From: CALCKU01 sp964534845
GTDB taxonomy: Bacteria; Pseudomonadota; Alphaproteobacteria; Caulobacterales; Maricaulaceae
NCBI GenBank assembly: GCA_964534845.1
Contig: CAZHPV010000001.1
Span: 1-64,000, forward strand
Direction of reading: 5' to 3'
DNA: 64,000 nt
Shown here: one piece after another, positions 16,820 to 25,348 of the stretch
How positions within the stretch are numbered: the first letter of the stretch is position 1
Layout: each line of letters starts with the position of its first letter
Notes under the pieces: model-generated
Seen by the model: only the letters and a program-made list of their open reading frames with translations
Database searches by the model: none
What the model was told of the DNA's origin: nothing
Position numbers and translations under genes: made by a program

Positions 16820-17542
16820 GTGGTGCTCGCAAAAGTGGCAAAGAAGAAAAAAGCCTTGCTCATGTTTTCAGGCGGACAAGATTCTGCAACCTGTCTGGCA
16901 TGGGCCCTTACCCGTTTTGATCTGGTGGAGACCGTTGGCTTTGACTACGGACAGCGTCATCATATTGAAATGACGTGCCGCAAAGAGGTGAGACGGAAAA
17001 TAGACGCCTTGGGTATTGGAAAGGCGAAATTGGGCGAAGACCACATTATTGATCTGTCTAGTCTAGGAAAAATTAGCGAGACGTCACTGACGCGTGATGT
17101 GGAAATTACACTGAGTGAAACCGGTCTGCCCAATACATTCGTACCCGGACGCAATCTGATATTTTTAAACTTTGCCGCCGCGCTGGGTTATCGGCGCGGG
17201 CTTTACCATCTGATCGGGGGAATGTGTCAGGCAGATTTTTCAGGCTATCCAGATTGCCGTTCAGATACTTTACAAGCGGCTATGCGGGCGATTTCGCTTG
17301 GCATGGAACAAGACTATAGCTTGGAAACACCTCTCATGGACTTAAGTAAAGCCGAGGCGTGGGCCTTGGCAGAAAGTCTGGGAGGTTTACCACTTATCGA
17401 GATTATCCTTATAGACAGCCATAGTTGCTATCTGGGTGAGCGCGGGGTCTGGCATGACTGGGGCTATGGTTGCAATAGCTGCCCGGCTTGCGACTTACGG
17501 GCAAAAGGGTGGGCGCGCTATAAAGAGGCCCGGTCGAATTAA
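16820..17542 (+). CDS. queC: 7-cyano-7-deazaguanine synthase QueC (240 aa)
   Basis: QueC makes preQ0 from 7-carboxy-7-deazaguanine, ammonia and ATP in queuosine biosynthesis. The PP-loop ATP motif SGGQDS is at 17-22. The C-terminal zinc motif has four cysteines: C in SHSCYLGERG, then GCNSCPAC. DYGQRHHIEM is also typical. GTG at 16820 is used here; GTG 16823 is equally possible, with AGGA a few bases upstream. Its stop overlaps the queE ATG by 1 nt (TAATG), so the two steps are co-expressed. Partner genes queD and queF are not in the window. Confidence 0.95.
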   Translation: MVLAKVAKKKKALLMFSGGQDSATCLAWALTRFDLVETVGFDYGQRHHIEMTCRKEVRRKIDALGIGKAKLGEDHIIDLSSLGKISETSLTRDVEITLSETGLPNTFVPGRNLIFLNFAAALGYRRGLYHLIGGMCQADFSGYPDCRSDTLQAAMRAISLGMEQDYSLETPLMDLSKAEAWALAESLGGLPLIEIILIDSHSCYLGERGVWHDWGYGCNSCPACDLRAKGWARYKEARSN

Positions 17543-18216
17543 TGGTATATTCCGTCAAAGAAACCTATCTCACCTTGCAGGGCGAAGGTGCCCAAACCGG
17601 ACAGGTGGCCGTTTTTCTCAGATTTAGCGGGTGTAATTTATGGACTGGATTGGAACGCGACCGTGGGCAAGCCGTCTGTAAGTTTTGCGACACGGATTTT
17701 GTCGGAACGGACGGGCAAAATGGTGGTAAGTTCAAGACGGCGCAAGATCTGGCGAGCGCTGTGAGTGCTTTATGGCGCGGGACAGGGCAAAAATGGGTTG
17801 TTTGCACAGGCGGTGAGCCCTTATTGCAATTGGACGCCCCTTTGATAGAGGCCCTACATAATACCGGATTTAAAATTGCCATAGAGACAAATGGGACGCT
17901 TAAAGCGCCTAACAATATTGATTGGATATGTGTTAGCCCTAAAGCGGACGCGCCGCTCATGCAGACCGCGGGCCATGAGCTAAAACTTGTCTATCCGCAG
18001 GTGGAAAATACGCCTGATATGTTCGCCCATCTCGATTTTGAGATTTTTTCTCTACAACCATTGGATAGAGACTACCTCACGCGTGATGGTGAGCTGTCTA
18101 AGGATAAAGGATCTAGCAGGCAGGCCTCGTCAGTTTCCGACTGTGTCCAATATTGTATGGATAACCCTCAATGGCGTTTGAGCTTACAGACCCATAAAAT
18201 ATTAGGTATAGATTAG
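17542..18216 (+). CDS. queE: 7-carboxy-7-deazaguanine synthase QueE, radical SAM (224 aa)
   Basis: QueE converts 6-carboxytetrahydropterin to 7-carboxy-7-deazaguanine, using S-adenosylmethionine and a [4Fe-4S] cluster. The proteobacterial CX14CX2C cluster motif is visible as C31, C46 and C49, inside GCNLWTG and CKFCDTDFVG. The N-terminal substrate loop is LQGEGAQTGQVAVFLRFSG. TGGEPLLQLD is the usual SAM-binding GGE segment. Length is normal. It directly follows queC with a one-base overlap. The downstream gene is convergent, 2 nt from the stop. Confidence 0.95.
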   Translation: MVYSVKETYLTLQGEGAQTGQVAVFLRFSGCNLWTGLERDRGQAVCKFCDTDFVGTDGQNGGKFKTAQDLASAVSALWRGTGQKWVVCTGGEPLLQLDAPLIEALHNTGFKIAIETNGTLKAPNNIDWICVSPKADAPLMQTAGHELKLVYPQVENTPDMFAHLDFEIFSLQPLDRDYLTRDGELSKDKGSSRQASSVSDCVQYCMDNPQWRLSLQTHKILGID

Positions 18217-18218
18217 GC

Positions 18219-18851
18219 TTACTGCGCGCTTGCCTGTTGGGTTAGAAACTTTGCGAGCCTGTTAGAAAACCGGTCAATAGCCCGGTTTGCATCCGACCAA
18301 ATACCCGCCCCTGTTGAGGGGTTAAAAAGGTCGTCTTCGAAATATCTATAGCTTACCTTACCAATATCCTGACCATTGGGTCCTATTATCTGACCATCAA
18401 ATTCAGCACCACCCAGTGCGCGGCTAAAGGCCGATAGCGACGTTTCTCTGGATAATTGCTCAAAGGTTGGGCGGCTGGGCTGGGCATCTGTAATGACAAG
18501 ACGCAGCGTTGTTGGAGCATTTTCACTTATGCTAATCCCTTTTTTTGAAAACCGGGTTTCCAGCTTTCTTTGTAAGCGTTCGGTAAGGCGGTTTAAATCC
18601 CGCTCGCCGTAATATCCATTATTGCCAAAACCGGAATTACTACGTGTGGAGCTGGTCCTGCGATCACTGAGCTTATCGGGCAGATTTTCTGCCCGGTGTG
18701 CGAGATCTTCGCTCAGGGTAATTTCAATTTTTACAGGGGTCGTGACGGTGCCGTTAACCTCAGATGAGAAGCCCCGACTTTTGGCGAGCGTTGGAACCGA
18801 AAGCGCTATAGCTGTTATAACCAGTCCTGTTGATAAAATTTTGCGTATCAT
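18219..18851 (-). CDS. Secreted protein of unknown function (210 aa)
   Basis: Signal peptide MIRKILSTGLVITAIALSVPTLA with likely cleavage after A23. The body has a basic, serine-rich stretch (DRRTSSTRSNSGFGNNGYYG) then a conserved-looking alpha/beta module (LRLVITDAQPSRPTFEQLS, and LGGAEFDGQIIGPNGQDIGKVSYRYF). The order resembles DUF3313- or DUF4410-like envelope proteins, but I cannot assign a family. ATG 18851 is chosen over an upstream start because TGGAGTTGA precedes it. It is convergent with queE. The 5' region to 18920 contains an imperfect direct repeat, TATGTGGAGCT/TATGTAGAGCT. Confidence 0.7.
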   Translation of the reverse strand: MIRKILSTGLVITAIALSVPTLAKSRGFSSEVNGTVTTPVKIEITLSEDLAHRAENLPDKLSDRRTSSTRSNSGFGNNGYYGERDLNRLTERLQRKLETRFSKKGISISENAPTTLRLVITDAQPSRPTFEQLSRETSLSAFSRALGGAEFDGQIIGPNGQDIGKVSYRYFEDDLFNPSTGAGIWSDANRAIDRFSNRLAKFLTQQASAQ

Positions 18852-18969
18852 ATTCAACTCCAATTTATATGTGGAGCTTAGCACAAAGCGAGCACGTTCT
18901 CAATTTAAACTGTATGTAGAGCTGGTTACATTTTTGTGATATAATTACAGAACCGTAATAAGACAGGCT

Positions 18970-19416
18970 TTAGGTTACCGCGTCGACAAATACGCTCACA
19001 ACATTAGCAGCGCCCCGTATAGCCTTAAGTTCGGCATTCAGTTCGGCGGCTTGAATCTGTCTTGTCACGGCGACGGCCTTGCCCGATAAATCCACCATTT
19101 TTGTCGTTATGTTGAGTACTTTATTGGTTGTATCAAGCGCTTTATCGGTGATCTTAACGGGCACAGAGCCGATATAGTAAAGACCTTTGCCCGTATTATA
19201 GACGGTTTTTCCGATAACCTCGCCGGTTCCGTAAACGGCCTTTCCTGCAAATTTAGTCGTGCCGATAACGGTTTTGCCCGCAAATTCGCCAGTCTTATAG
19301 ACAGTTTTAAAGGGAAGAGCCGCCACTTTACCGGTTGTCTCCGCTATACTGGCGCAGGCGGATAAGCATAGGCTTGACGTCACAAGCAGGAGTATATTGC
19401 ATGCAAAGCGTTTCAT
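18970..19416 (-). CDS. Lipoprotein with four 11-residue repeats (148 aa)
   Basis: Lipobox LSAC (C21) after a normal signal sequence. Residues 37-80 are four perfectly spaced 11-residue repeats of the pattern K-T/A-V-Y/I-x-T-x-x-F/V-A/I-G: KTVYKTGEFAG, KTVIGTTKFAG, KAVYGTGEVIG, KTVYNTGKGLY. A further T/K-rich helical region runs to about 115. Such 11-mers favour an extended amphipathic helix, as in synuclein or LEA-type proteins. The start ATG (19416) has ACGGGAAAACG before it. The +2 residue is Ala, so outer-membrane sorting is likely. Function unknown; membrane-surface binding is inferred. Confidence 0.75.
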   Translation of the reverse strand: MKRFACNILLLVTSSLCLSACASIAETTGKVAALPFKTVYKTGEFAGKTVIGTTKFAGKAVYGTGEVIGKTVYNTGKGLYYIGSVPVKITDKALDTTNKVLNITTKMVDLSGKAVAVTRQIQAAELNAELKAIRGAANVVSVFVDAVT

Positions 19417-19509
19417 AGTCGTTTTCCCGTAAATGGCTCCCACTTTTCTCAAAACATTTATTACGTGAATATAGCTAAAATGTATTTAAAAAAGACGGTT
19501 AAAATACAC

Positions 19510-21606
19510 CTAACGGGCTTCGCGCCACCATGCCCAAGATATAGCGAGCAAGGCGAGAATAAAATATAATATACCCGGCGCAAATGGTCGACGTGAGGAG
19601 GCTTGAATAATATAGCTTTCATGGGCGGTTAGCCCCAGCCAGTTTTCCCCGTGTTTAGTCTTAGAAGCGTCCACGCGCCGCACTTGCGGTAAAGCATCAG
19701 CCGAAACATACTCAATAAAGCCGTCCGTTTTTTCAACGAAGTCTTGCAATATCTCTTTTGTCGGGGTGAGATTGGCATATTCTTTTGGGTTCAGTGTTCC
19801 GACGGCGGCAACGGTCGAAATATCTCCAGAGGAAATACGATAAGCGCCTTGTCCGGCGACAGTCAGCTCACCAGTATAAACACCATTGCGGTTTTTCGTG
19901 AGATCAAGCGAACGGGACGTCCCGTCAGGGCGTTCAATAAAAACTGTTTGGTCATCATCGGTGAGCGTGCGCCGTTCTATCATCAGGCGGTCGCCCTCAA
20001 TACGCCCGCTTAATTTTTCTGCAGACAAGTCCGGTTCTCCCATAAGCCAGTGAGATAATCGTCTGAACATTTCACTATAAGGGCCGCCGCCCTTAAACCC
20101 TTTGGCCCAAAGCCACGCTTGATCAGATAAGACCATGCCAACACGTCCGTCTCCAATTTTTTCAATGACCAATAGAGGTTCCCCGTTCGGGCCCTCCATC
20201 AAGACGTCTCCGCTAACAACATTATTTTCAATAATGCGGAACCACTGCCCCCAGTTTTGATCGGCCTTGCCTGAAAACCCTGCTGTGATGGGATGGCGTT
20301 TGCCTTTTTCATTCAGCAGGGGGGTAAAGCCGGTTTGCAGCATCTCACCTGTGGGACGTGTTGGTAAAACGGCTGCCAGTGGCGAACGATATAGACTTTC
20401 TTCTCCGGCAAAAGAAGGGCCGGCAGCCACAAGCAAAGCTCCGCCGTCTTCGACATATTCGGCAATGTTTTGCAAATAATAAGGTTGTAAAATAGGTATG
20501 GCCCCGCCTGAACGCCCGGGTCGGAAGCGACGCTGAAACTGATCGAAAATTATCAGGTCAAACTCGTCGAGTTTTTCTTCGAATAATTGCCGCGTCGGGA
20601 AGGCAATAAGGGAAAGCTCGTTTTGACGGGCTCTGGTATTTTTAATACGCGGATTTGTTAAAATCGTAAATTGGACGAGGTCAACAGCGGGGTCACTTTT
20701 TAACAAATTGCGCCAAGCCCGTCCGCCATTATGAGGATAGCCCGTGACCAAAAGAACCCGCAACCGGTCTCGGATACCGGAAAAGTCCGATACAAAGACA
20801 TTATTGACAAGCGTCAGCTCGTTATCAGCGCCTTGAACAACGAGTTCGATAGTATTGCGTCCGCGCCTTTCTATATCTACCGGGATTGAGACCCTATCTC
20901 CGATGATAGCTGAAAACCGGGTTTTTACCTCGCCGTTTAATTTTATTTCGATGGGTACAAATTCACCCTCATGACCCGGATCATCAATCTGGACTTCAAA
21001 CTGGGCCTGTTCGCCAACCAGCCCGTATTTAGGGGCGAGAATAGCTTTAATGCGTCGGTCTCTGATTTCCGGCTCGCCGACAATAAGGGCGTGAAAAGGA
21101 ATATCTTCGCCCATCAGCGCTGTGGGATTGTCAATCAGATCATGAACCTGTCCGTCCGTTATCGCTATAACGCCAGCAAAGCGTGCAGCCGGGATATCGG
21201 CAATAGACTCTATAAGGCTTGCGGTAAGCTTTGTGCCGTCCGTCGACGCCGGGATAATCGCATTGACGACATCAAGGTTTTCAGAGTTCTGGAGAGCATC
21301 AATCACGGCTTTATAGGTAGCATTGGCAGCCTCTTGGCGCGTTCCGATAGTCACGCTCTCGGACATATCGCGCAAAACAAGAACAATATCATTTAGGGCT
21401 TGTCTGTCTTCCGTCACGGCTTGCGGGTTCATCAAAGCCAATATTATGGCGAAGGCAGCAAAAAGGCGGGCCAGCAATGTGCGCAGGCGCCCCGCCGCTC
21501 CAATAAAAGCCGCTAATATGGCCAAGACGGCCAGCAGGCCTAGCAAGGGGGTGGCGAGTAGCGGGTCAAAGGCAAGGTCGGGTATAAGCTGACTTAGTCT
21601 TTCCAT
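19510..21606 (-). CDS. Membrane protein with GATase-like fold, MoxR-operon partner (698 aa)
   Basis: Two N-terminal transmembrane segments (about residues 15-62) and one at the C-terminus (last 24 residues) frame a large periplasmic-side region. Residues about 70-190 look VWA-like (DIVLVLRDMSESVTIG, with serines but no full MIDAS seen). Residues about 340-480 resemble a class I glutamine-amidotransferase fold (DLIIFDQFQ, EDGGALLVAAGPSF), without a clear catalytic Cys. It is the last gene of the MoxR-DUF58-BatA/DUF4159 operon, 18 nt from the gene before. Likely an envelope or complex-assembly component, but the substrate is unknown. Confidence 0.8.
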   Translation of the reverse strand: MERLSQLIPDLAFDPLLATPLLGLLAVLAILAAFIGAAGRLRTLLARLFAAFAIILALMNPQAVTEDRQALNDIVLVLRDMSESVTIGTRQEAANATYKAVIDALQNSENLDVVNAIIPASTDGTKLTASLIESIADIPAARFAGVIAITDGQVHDLIDNPTALMGEDIPFHALIVGEPEIRDRRIKAILAPKYGLVGEQAQFEVQIDDPGHEGEFVPIEIKLNGEVKTRFSAIIGDRVSIPVDIERRGRNTIELVVQGADNELTLVNNVFVSDFSGIRDRLRVLLVTGYPHNGGRAWRNLLKSDPAVDLVQFTILTNPRIKNTRARQNELSLIAFPTRQLFEEKLDEFDLIIFDQFQRRFRPGRSGGAIPILQPYYLQNIAEYVEDGGALLVAAGPSFAGEESLYRSPLAAVLPTRPTGEMLQTGFTPLLNEKGKRHPITAGFSGKADQNWGQWFRIIENNVVSGDVLMEGPNGEPLLVIEKIGDGRVGMVLSDQAWLWAKGFKGGGPYSEMFRRLSHWLMGEPDLSAEKLSGRIEGDRLMIERRTLTDDDQTVFIERPDGTSRSLDLTKNRNGVYTGELTVAGQGAYRISSGDISTVAAVGTLNPKEYANLTPTKEILQDFVEKTDGFIEYVSADALPQVRRVDASKTKHGENWLGLTAHESYIIQASSRRPFAPGILYFILALLAISWAWWREAR

Positions 21607-21624
21607 GTTAGTGTCCGCCCATGT

Positions 21625-24441
21625 CTATTTTCCGCCAAAACCGAAATTTTCAAGGCGGTCATCAGATTTGCCCAGACGTTCTATCAAGGCTGCAGCGTGG
21701 ACTTGATCGGCTTTATAATTTCCGGCCAGAGCATACATCGTTAGATTGACTCCGAAACGAATGGCGAATTCTCTTTGTTTGGAAATATCATTTTCAAGAT
21801 TAATGATCGGCTCACCCTGCGAATCTACGGCCCAAGCCGCCGACCAATCCTGTGATCCTATAATCACACTGCTTACCCCGTCTTGTGAATTGCCATTGCG
21901 GGTTTTATCCACCCAGACAGCGCCATTAGCCCACCGACCGGGAAAGATCTGAATAAGGTAGAATGATTTTGTCAGCACATGATCTTCCGGCACAGTTTCC
22001 AGACCGGGTATATCAAGTGCCTGCGTTATATTTTTTAGCCCCGGATGGGTGATGTCGCCTAAGATAGCTTTGTCACCCTGATCTTGTGTATCGAAGACGA
22101 TTGTGCCTCCGCTGGCCATATAGGCATTTAAGGCATCGCTTTGCGCGGCGCTTAAGGCCGCGGCATCACGGCTTACCGGATAATATAAAAAGGGATAATA
22201 GACGAGATCATCCCGACCCGGCACCACACCGCGTACGCCAGCCGGTTCAATGGTTGTGCGTTCTGATAAGGCTTCCACCAAACCGGTCATTGCCGCTTCA
22301 GACAGGTCGTCCATACGGCTATCGCCCGTTTCAATATAGGCCAGATGCAAACCCAGAGCCGGAGCATTTTCTGTTGCTTTTTGCGACGCTGTTTGGGCCT
22401 CGGCCTGCAAAGCCAATGTGAAAAATAGGGACGTGAAGGCCCAAGTTAAAATTGCCGAAGCGGGTCCTTTTTTAGACCTTAATAGCCTATCGGGTCTTAA
22501 ATTGACGAGCCGCCGGGAAATGAACAGGGCCACGAAAACGTCCAGACATAGCAGGGCGAGGGCGAGGCCCAATAATATCCCGCTGATAGATTTTTGCGTG
22601 GTCTGGCCGTATTGGCCCTTTTTAACGCCGGACAGGGCGCCAATAATGGATATGGCTTCAGGGTCTTTGACAATGTTAAGCGCTCGCCTTTGCGTGCCTT
22701 GTTGATAGAGTCCGGCCGGAGCGGTCTCCGAAATTTCGATGGTATCAAATGCATCACGGGCTATGGCCTGTATGTGCGGGCCGGGTGGTTCTAACTGGCC
22801 AAAACCGGTTAGTACACGTTCGGCTATCCAATCCCCCGTGCTTTCAATATTTTTGGCCGGCGGGGCATGGGCAAGCGGTAATAGACGTCTAAGCATGTCG
22901 ACATATAATCCGCCGACAGCCAGATTGGACCATTCCGGCCCTGCTGTAACGTGAAAGAGTACGACCCGCCCTAATCCGCGCGTATCAGAGGTTACGACGG
23001 GAGAGCCGTCTACAAGGCGCGCCCATGTTTTCGTGTCTGTTTCGGCACCGGGCTGGGCCATGACTTGTCGTTTTACCCGAATATCGTCAGGTACCCTTAA
23101 TCCGAAAAAGGGACTATCTGTACTAAAAGGCGCCAGATTTTGCGGCTCTTCCCAAGTTAAGGCTCCGCCGAGCGCGCGCCCCCCTTCGCGCAGATTTACC
23201 GGCAGTAACCCGTCGCGTCTTTTCGCGAGTTTGGGACCTGCAAAGCGGATAAGGAGTCCGCCCGTTTCCACAAAGTCTATGAGTTGTTCTGAGATAACGC
23301 GGTCGGCATCAGGCATGACAATGATAGACGGTGCAATAGGGAGGAGATCATTGAGTTGGCCGGAGAAAATATCGGCATAGGGCGATAAAGCCGTCTCCGT
23401 ATAAAAGGCCTCTGATAGAAGCGGGCTACCCGTATCCTCCCCTGTGTTCAATAATCCGATTAAAGGGCGCGCCCAGCTATCATCTAATAATTTCACCGAC
23501 CCCGCAGAGCCTTGTCCGGATATTCGTAAGGCTGAAACCCGGTTTCGCAGTTCAACGGGAAGTGTGATTTCGGCCATAGAGGTTTGCGAACCCGGTGTGA
23601 AGGTAATCTCTTTACGCTCCAAAACATTTCCGTCGCGACTATGCACAGATACTGTGGCTTGGCGCAGGCTGCTTTGCGTGGCTCGCCACCATATAGCTCG
23701 CAGCCCGTCGGCTGTGTTTTCTAAACGACCGGGCAGGAGAGGTAAGCTATCATCTGGCGGGGATAGTCGCTCCGCGCTGGCGGCTTTCGTCAAAGCCTTA
23801 CCAAGGTCTCCGGCCTCGCCAAAGTCGTAACCCGCCGAGAGCCAGATGGCTTCGCTCTCCGATATGTCAATGGCCTTAAGCGTTTTAGCGATTTGGGCAT
23901 GATCGGGTTTTACGGGTAAAGGCGTTAGACTTTTAATCTGTTTAAGCGCGCTGGAGGCCGGCATAAATTCGGGTGTGTTGTTGGAGCCTTTGTCCTTAAC
24001 GTTTTGTCGTGTGACGGTTGGTATTAATAATACCGGAACATTCTTACGGCGCGCATCTTTTATACGGGTTTCCCCGTCTTTTATGATCGCGCTCCAATTT
24101 GTCGAAGCGTCCCAGCCATTGTCAATGATTAGGGTTAGAGGCCGCTCATCAATCGTTTCGGGTTGGGTTAATATCGGGCGAGACAAGCCTAAAACGAGTA
24201 AGGCCAGTAAGGCCATGCGCAAAAACAATAACCACCACGGGGTGGCATTGGGTGTTTCTTCCTCCGTTGTGACAGTTTGCAAAATGCGTAAAGGCGGAAA
24301 CTCTTCCTGTCGTGGTTTGGGCGGTGTTACGCGCAATAACCACCAGATAAAGGGTAGGGCGATTAGCCCGAAAAGGGAGAGCGGGGCTAAAAAGGTCAGC
24401 GACCCTAATGTGAGCTGTGTGAGGAGGGCGAGCTTAAGCAT
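21625..24441 (-). CDS. BatA N-terminal/DUF4159 membrane protein (938 aa)
   Basis: The N-terminus is a BatA-type membrane domain (FLAPLSLFGLIALPFIWWLL, residues 17-36, and a second span about 67-85). A long middle part of beta and alpha segments follows, then two more spans (about residues 640-690). The C-terminal 230 residues match DUF4159 (LAYIETGDSRMDDLSEAAM, YYPFLYYPVS, GGTIVFDTQDQGD), a GATase-like fold. The start ATG overlaps the DUF58 stop (TGATG, 24439-24443), so translation is coupled. The set MoxR-DUF58-BatA/DUF4159 is conserved in alphaproteobacteria and is thought to act on protein-complex maturation or envelope stress. That role is inferred from related MoxR systems. Confidence 0.88.
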   Translation of the reverse strand: MLKLALLTQLTLGSLTFLAPLSLFGLIALPFIWWLLRVTPPKPRQEEFPPLRILQTVTTEEETPNATPWWLLFLRMALLALLVLGLSRPILTQPETIDERPLTLIIDNGWDASTNWSAIIKDGETRIKDARRKNVPVLLIPTVTRQNVKDKGSNNTPEFMPASSALKQIKSLTPLPVKPDHAQIAKTLKAIDISESEAIWLSAGYDFGEAGDLGKALTKAASAERLSPPDDSLPLLPGRLENTADGLRAIWWRATQSSLRQATVSVHSRDGNVLERKEITFTPGSQTSMAEITLPVELRNRVSALRISGQGSAGSVKLLDDSWARPLIGLLNTGEDTGSPLLSEAFYTETALSPYADIFSGQLNDLLPIAPSIIVMPDADRVISEQLIDFVETGGLLIRFAGPKLAKRRDGLLPVNLREGGRALGGALTWEEPQNLAPFSTDSPFFGLRVPDDIRVKRQVMAQPGAETDTKTWARLVDGSPVVTSDTRGLGRVVLFHVTAGPEWSNLAVGGLYVDMLRRLLPLAHAPPAKNIESTGDWIAERVLTGFGQLEPPGPHIQAIARDAFDTIEISETAPAGLYQQGTQRRALNIVKDPEAISIIGALSGVKKGQYGQTTQKSISGILLGLALALLCLDVFVALFISRRLVNLRPDRLLRSKKGPASAILTWAFTSLFFTLALQAEAQTASQKATENAPALGLHLAYIETGDSRMDDLSEAAMTGLVEALSERTTIEPAGVRGVVPGRDDLVYYPFLYYPVSRDAAALSAAQSDALNAYMASGGTIVFDTQDQGDKAILGDITHPGLKNITQALDIPGLETVPEDHVLTKSFYLIQIFPGRWANGAVWVDKTRNGNSQDGVSSVIIGSQDWSAAWAVDSQGEPIINLENDISKQREFAIRFGVNLTMYALAGNYKADQVHAAALIERLGKSDDRLENFGFGGK

Positions 24442-25343
24442 CAGCTTCGGCCTTCTGTCTGGACGCGTGCGCTAATTGCCATATAGAGCGCAGTCAAGGC
24501 GAGGCTGGCGGGTTTGTCCGTCTCATGCACAATAAGGGGCCAGCCCAAGCGCCGTGCGGTTTGAGCCATCATATCACAATGGTTCTGGAATTTTCTGCGG
24601 TATTCTTTCGCCGAGCGTTCGGCGCGTCCGAGTATAAAGGGGGTTAAGGCTGACTTGCCGGGTGTGCGCATTTCTACGCGACCTTTATAGGGAAAATCCC
24701 GTTCCGCCGGATCAATGATTTGCACCAGAACGCCTTTAGCGCGGCGTGAGGATAATTGAGCCAGACGGTCGCGCCATAGATCAGCGCCCTCAAGAAAATC
24801 CGATAGGATAATCAGGCGGGCAAAGGCGGGTATTTCGGAACCAAGCGTGCTGACAGGTCCCGCACTGTTTGCCAGACGTCTGGTTATACGTTCAAGTCCC
24901 AGACGACCGGAACGCGGACGTTCACTTTCACCTAAAACAGAGCAGCGTTCGCCTGAACGCATGAGCAGAGAGGCTGTCGCCATGCCGAGTATTGTAGCGC
25001 GGTCGATCTTGAGCGGTAATGTGTCACCAGAAGACCACTGCATTCCCGGTGCGCCGTCACGCCAAATATAGACCGTATTGGCGGCTTCCCATTCATTCTC
25101 ACGGACATAAACCTGATCGCCTCGGGCTGAGCGCCGCCAGTCAATATGATTTGCCGTGTCAGAATTATGATATTGGCGGTATTGCCAGAAGGTTTCGCCT
25201 TGTCCGGCACGCCTGCGCCCGTGCACGCCTTGTGCAAGAATAGCGGCCACGCGCTCAGCCTCGGCCAAAAGCGCGGGATAGGGCTGGGCAAGTTTTTCTG
25301 CCTTGCGGCGTAAATTCAGATGTGATGTGCGGGTCTGAACCAT
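24441..25343 (-). CDS. DUF58 domain protein (300 aa)
   Basis: DUF58 proteins are the partner of MoxR AAA+ ATPases and are predicted to carry a VWA-like fold. The signature GRRRAGQGETFWQYRQYHNSDTANHIDWRRSARGDQVYVRE is visible in parts: GRRRAGQGETFWQYR, then DIDWRRSAR-like IDWRRSARGDQVYVRENEWE. The conserved R-x-D-W-R core is intact. It begins 5 nt after the moxR stop and overlaps the following gene by 1 nt, so the four-gene operon is tightly coupled. Function beyond a chaperone or adaptor role for MoxR is not known for this branch. Confidence 0.93.
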   Translation of the reverse strand: MVQTRTSHLNLRRKAEKLAQPYPALLAEAERVAAILAQGVHGRRRAGQGETFWQYRQYHNSDTANHIDWRRSARGDQVYVRENEWEAANTVYIWRDGAPGMQWSSGDTLPLKIDRATILGMATASLLMRSGERCSVLGESERPRSGRLGLERITRRLANSAGPVSTLGSEIPAFARLIILSDFLEGADLWRDRLAQLSSRRAKGVLVQIIDPAERDFPYKGRVEMRTPGKSALTPFILGRAERSAKEYRRKFQNHCDMMAQTARRLGWPLIVHETDKPASLALTALYMAISARVQTEGRS

Positions 25344-25348
25344 GTGTA

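Noticed and set aside
22086..24475. Long plus-strand frames of 95 to 166 codons opposite the DUF4159 gene.
   Set aside because: Antisense shadows in a GC-rich gene; low-complexity arginine/proline products with no start support.
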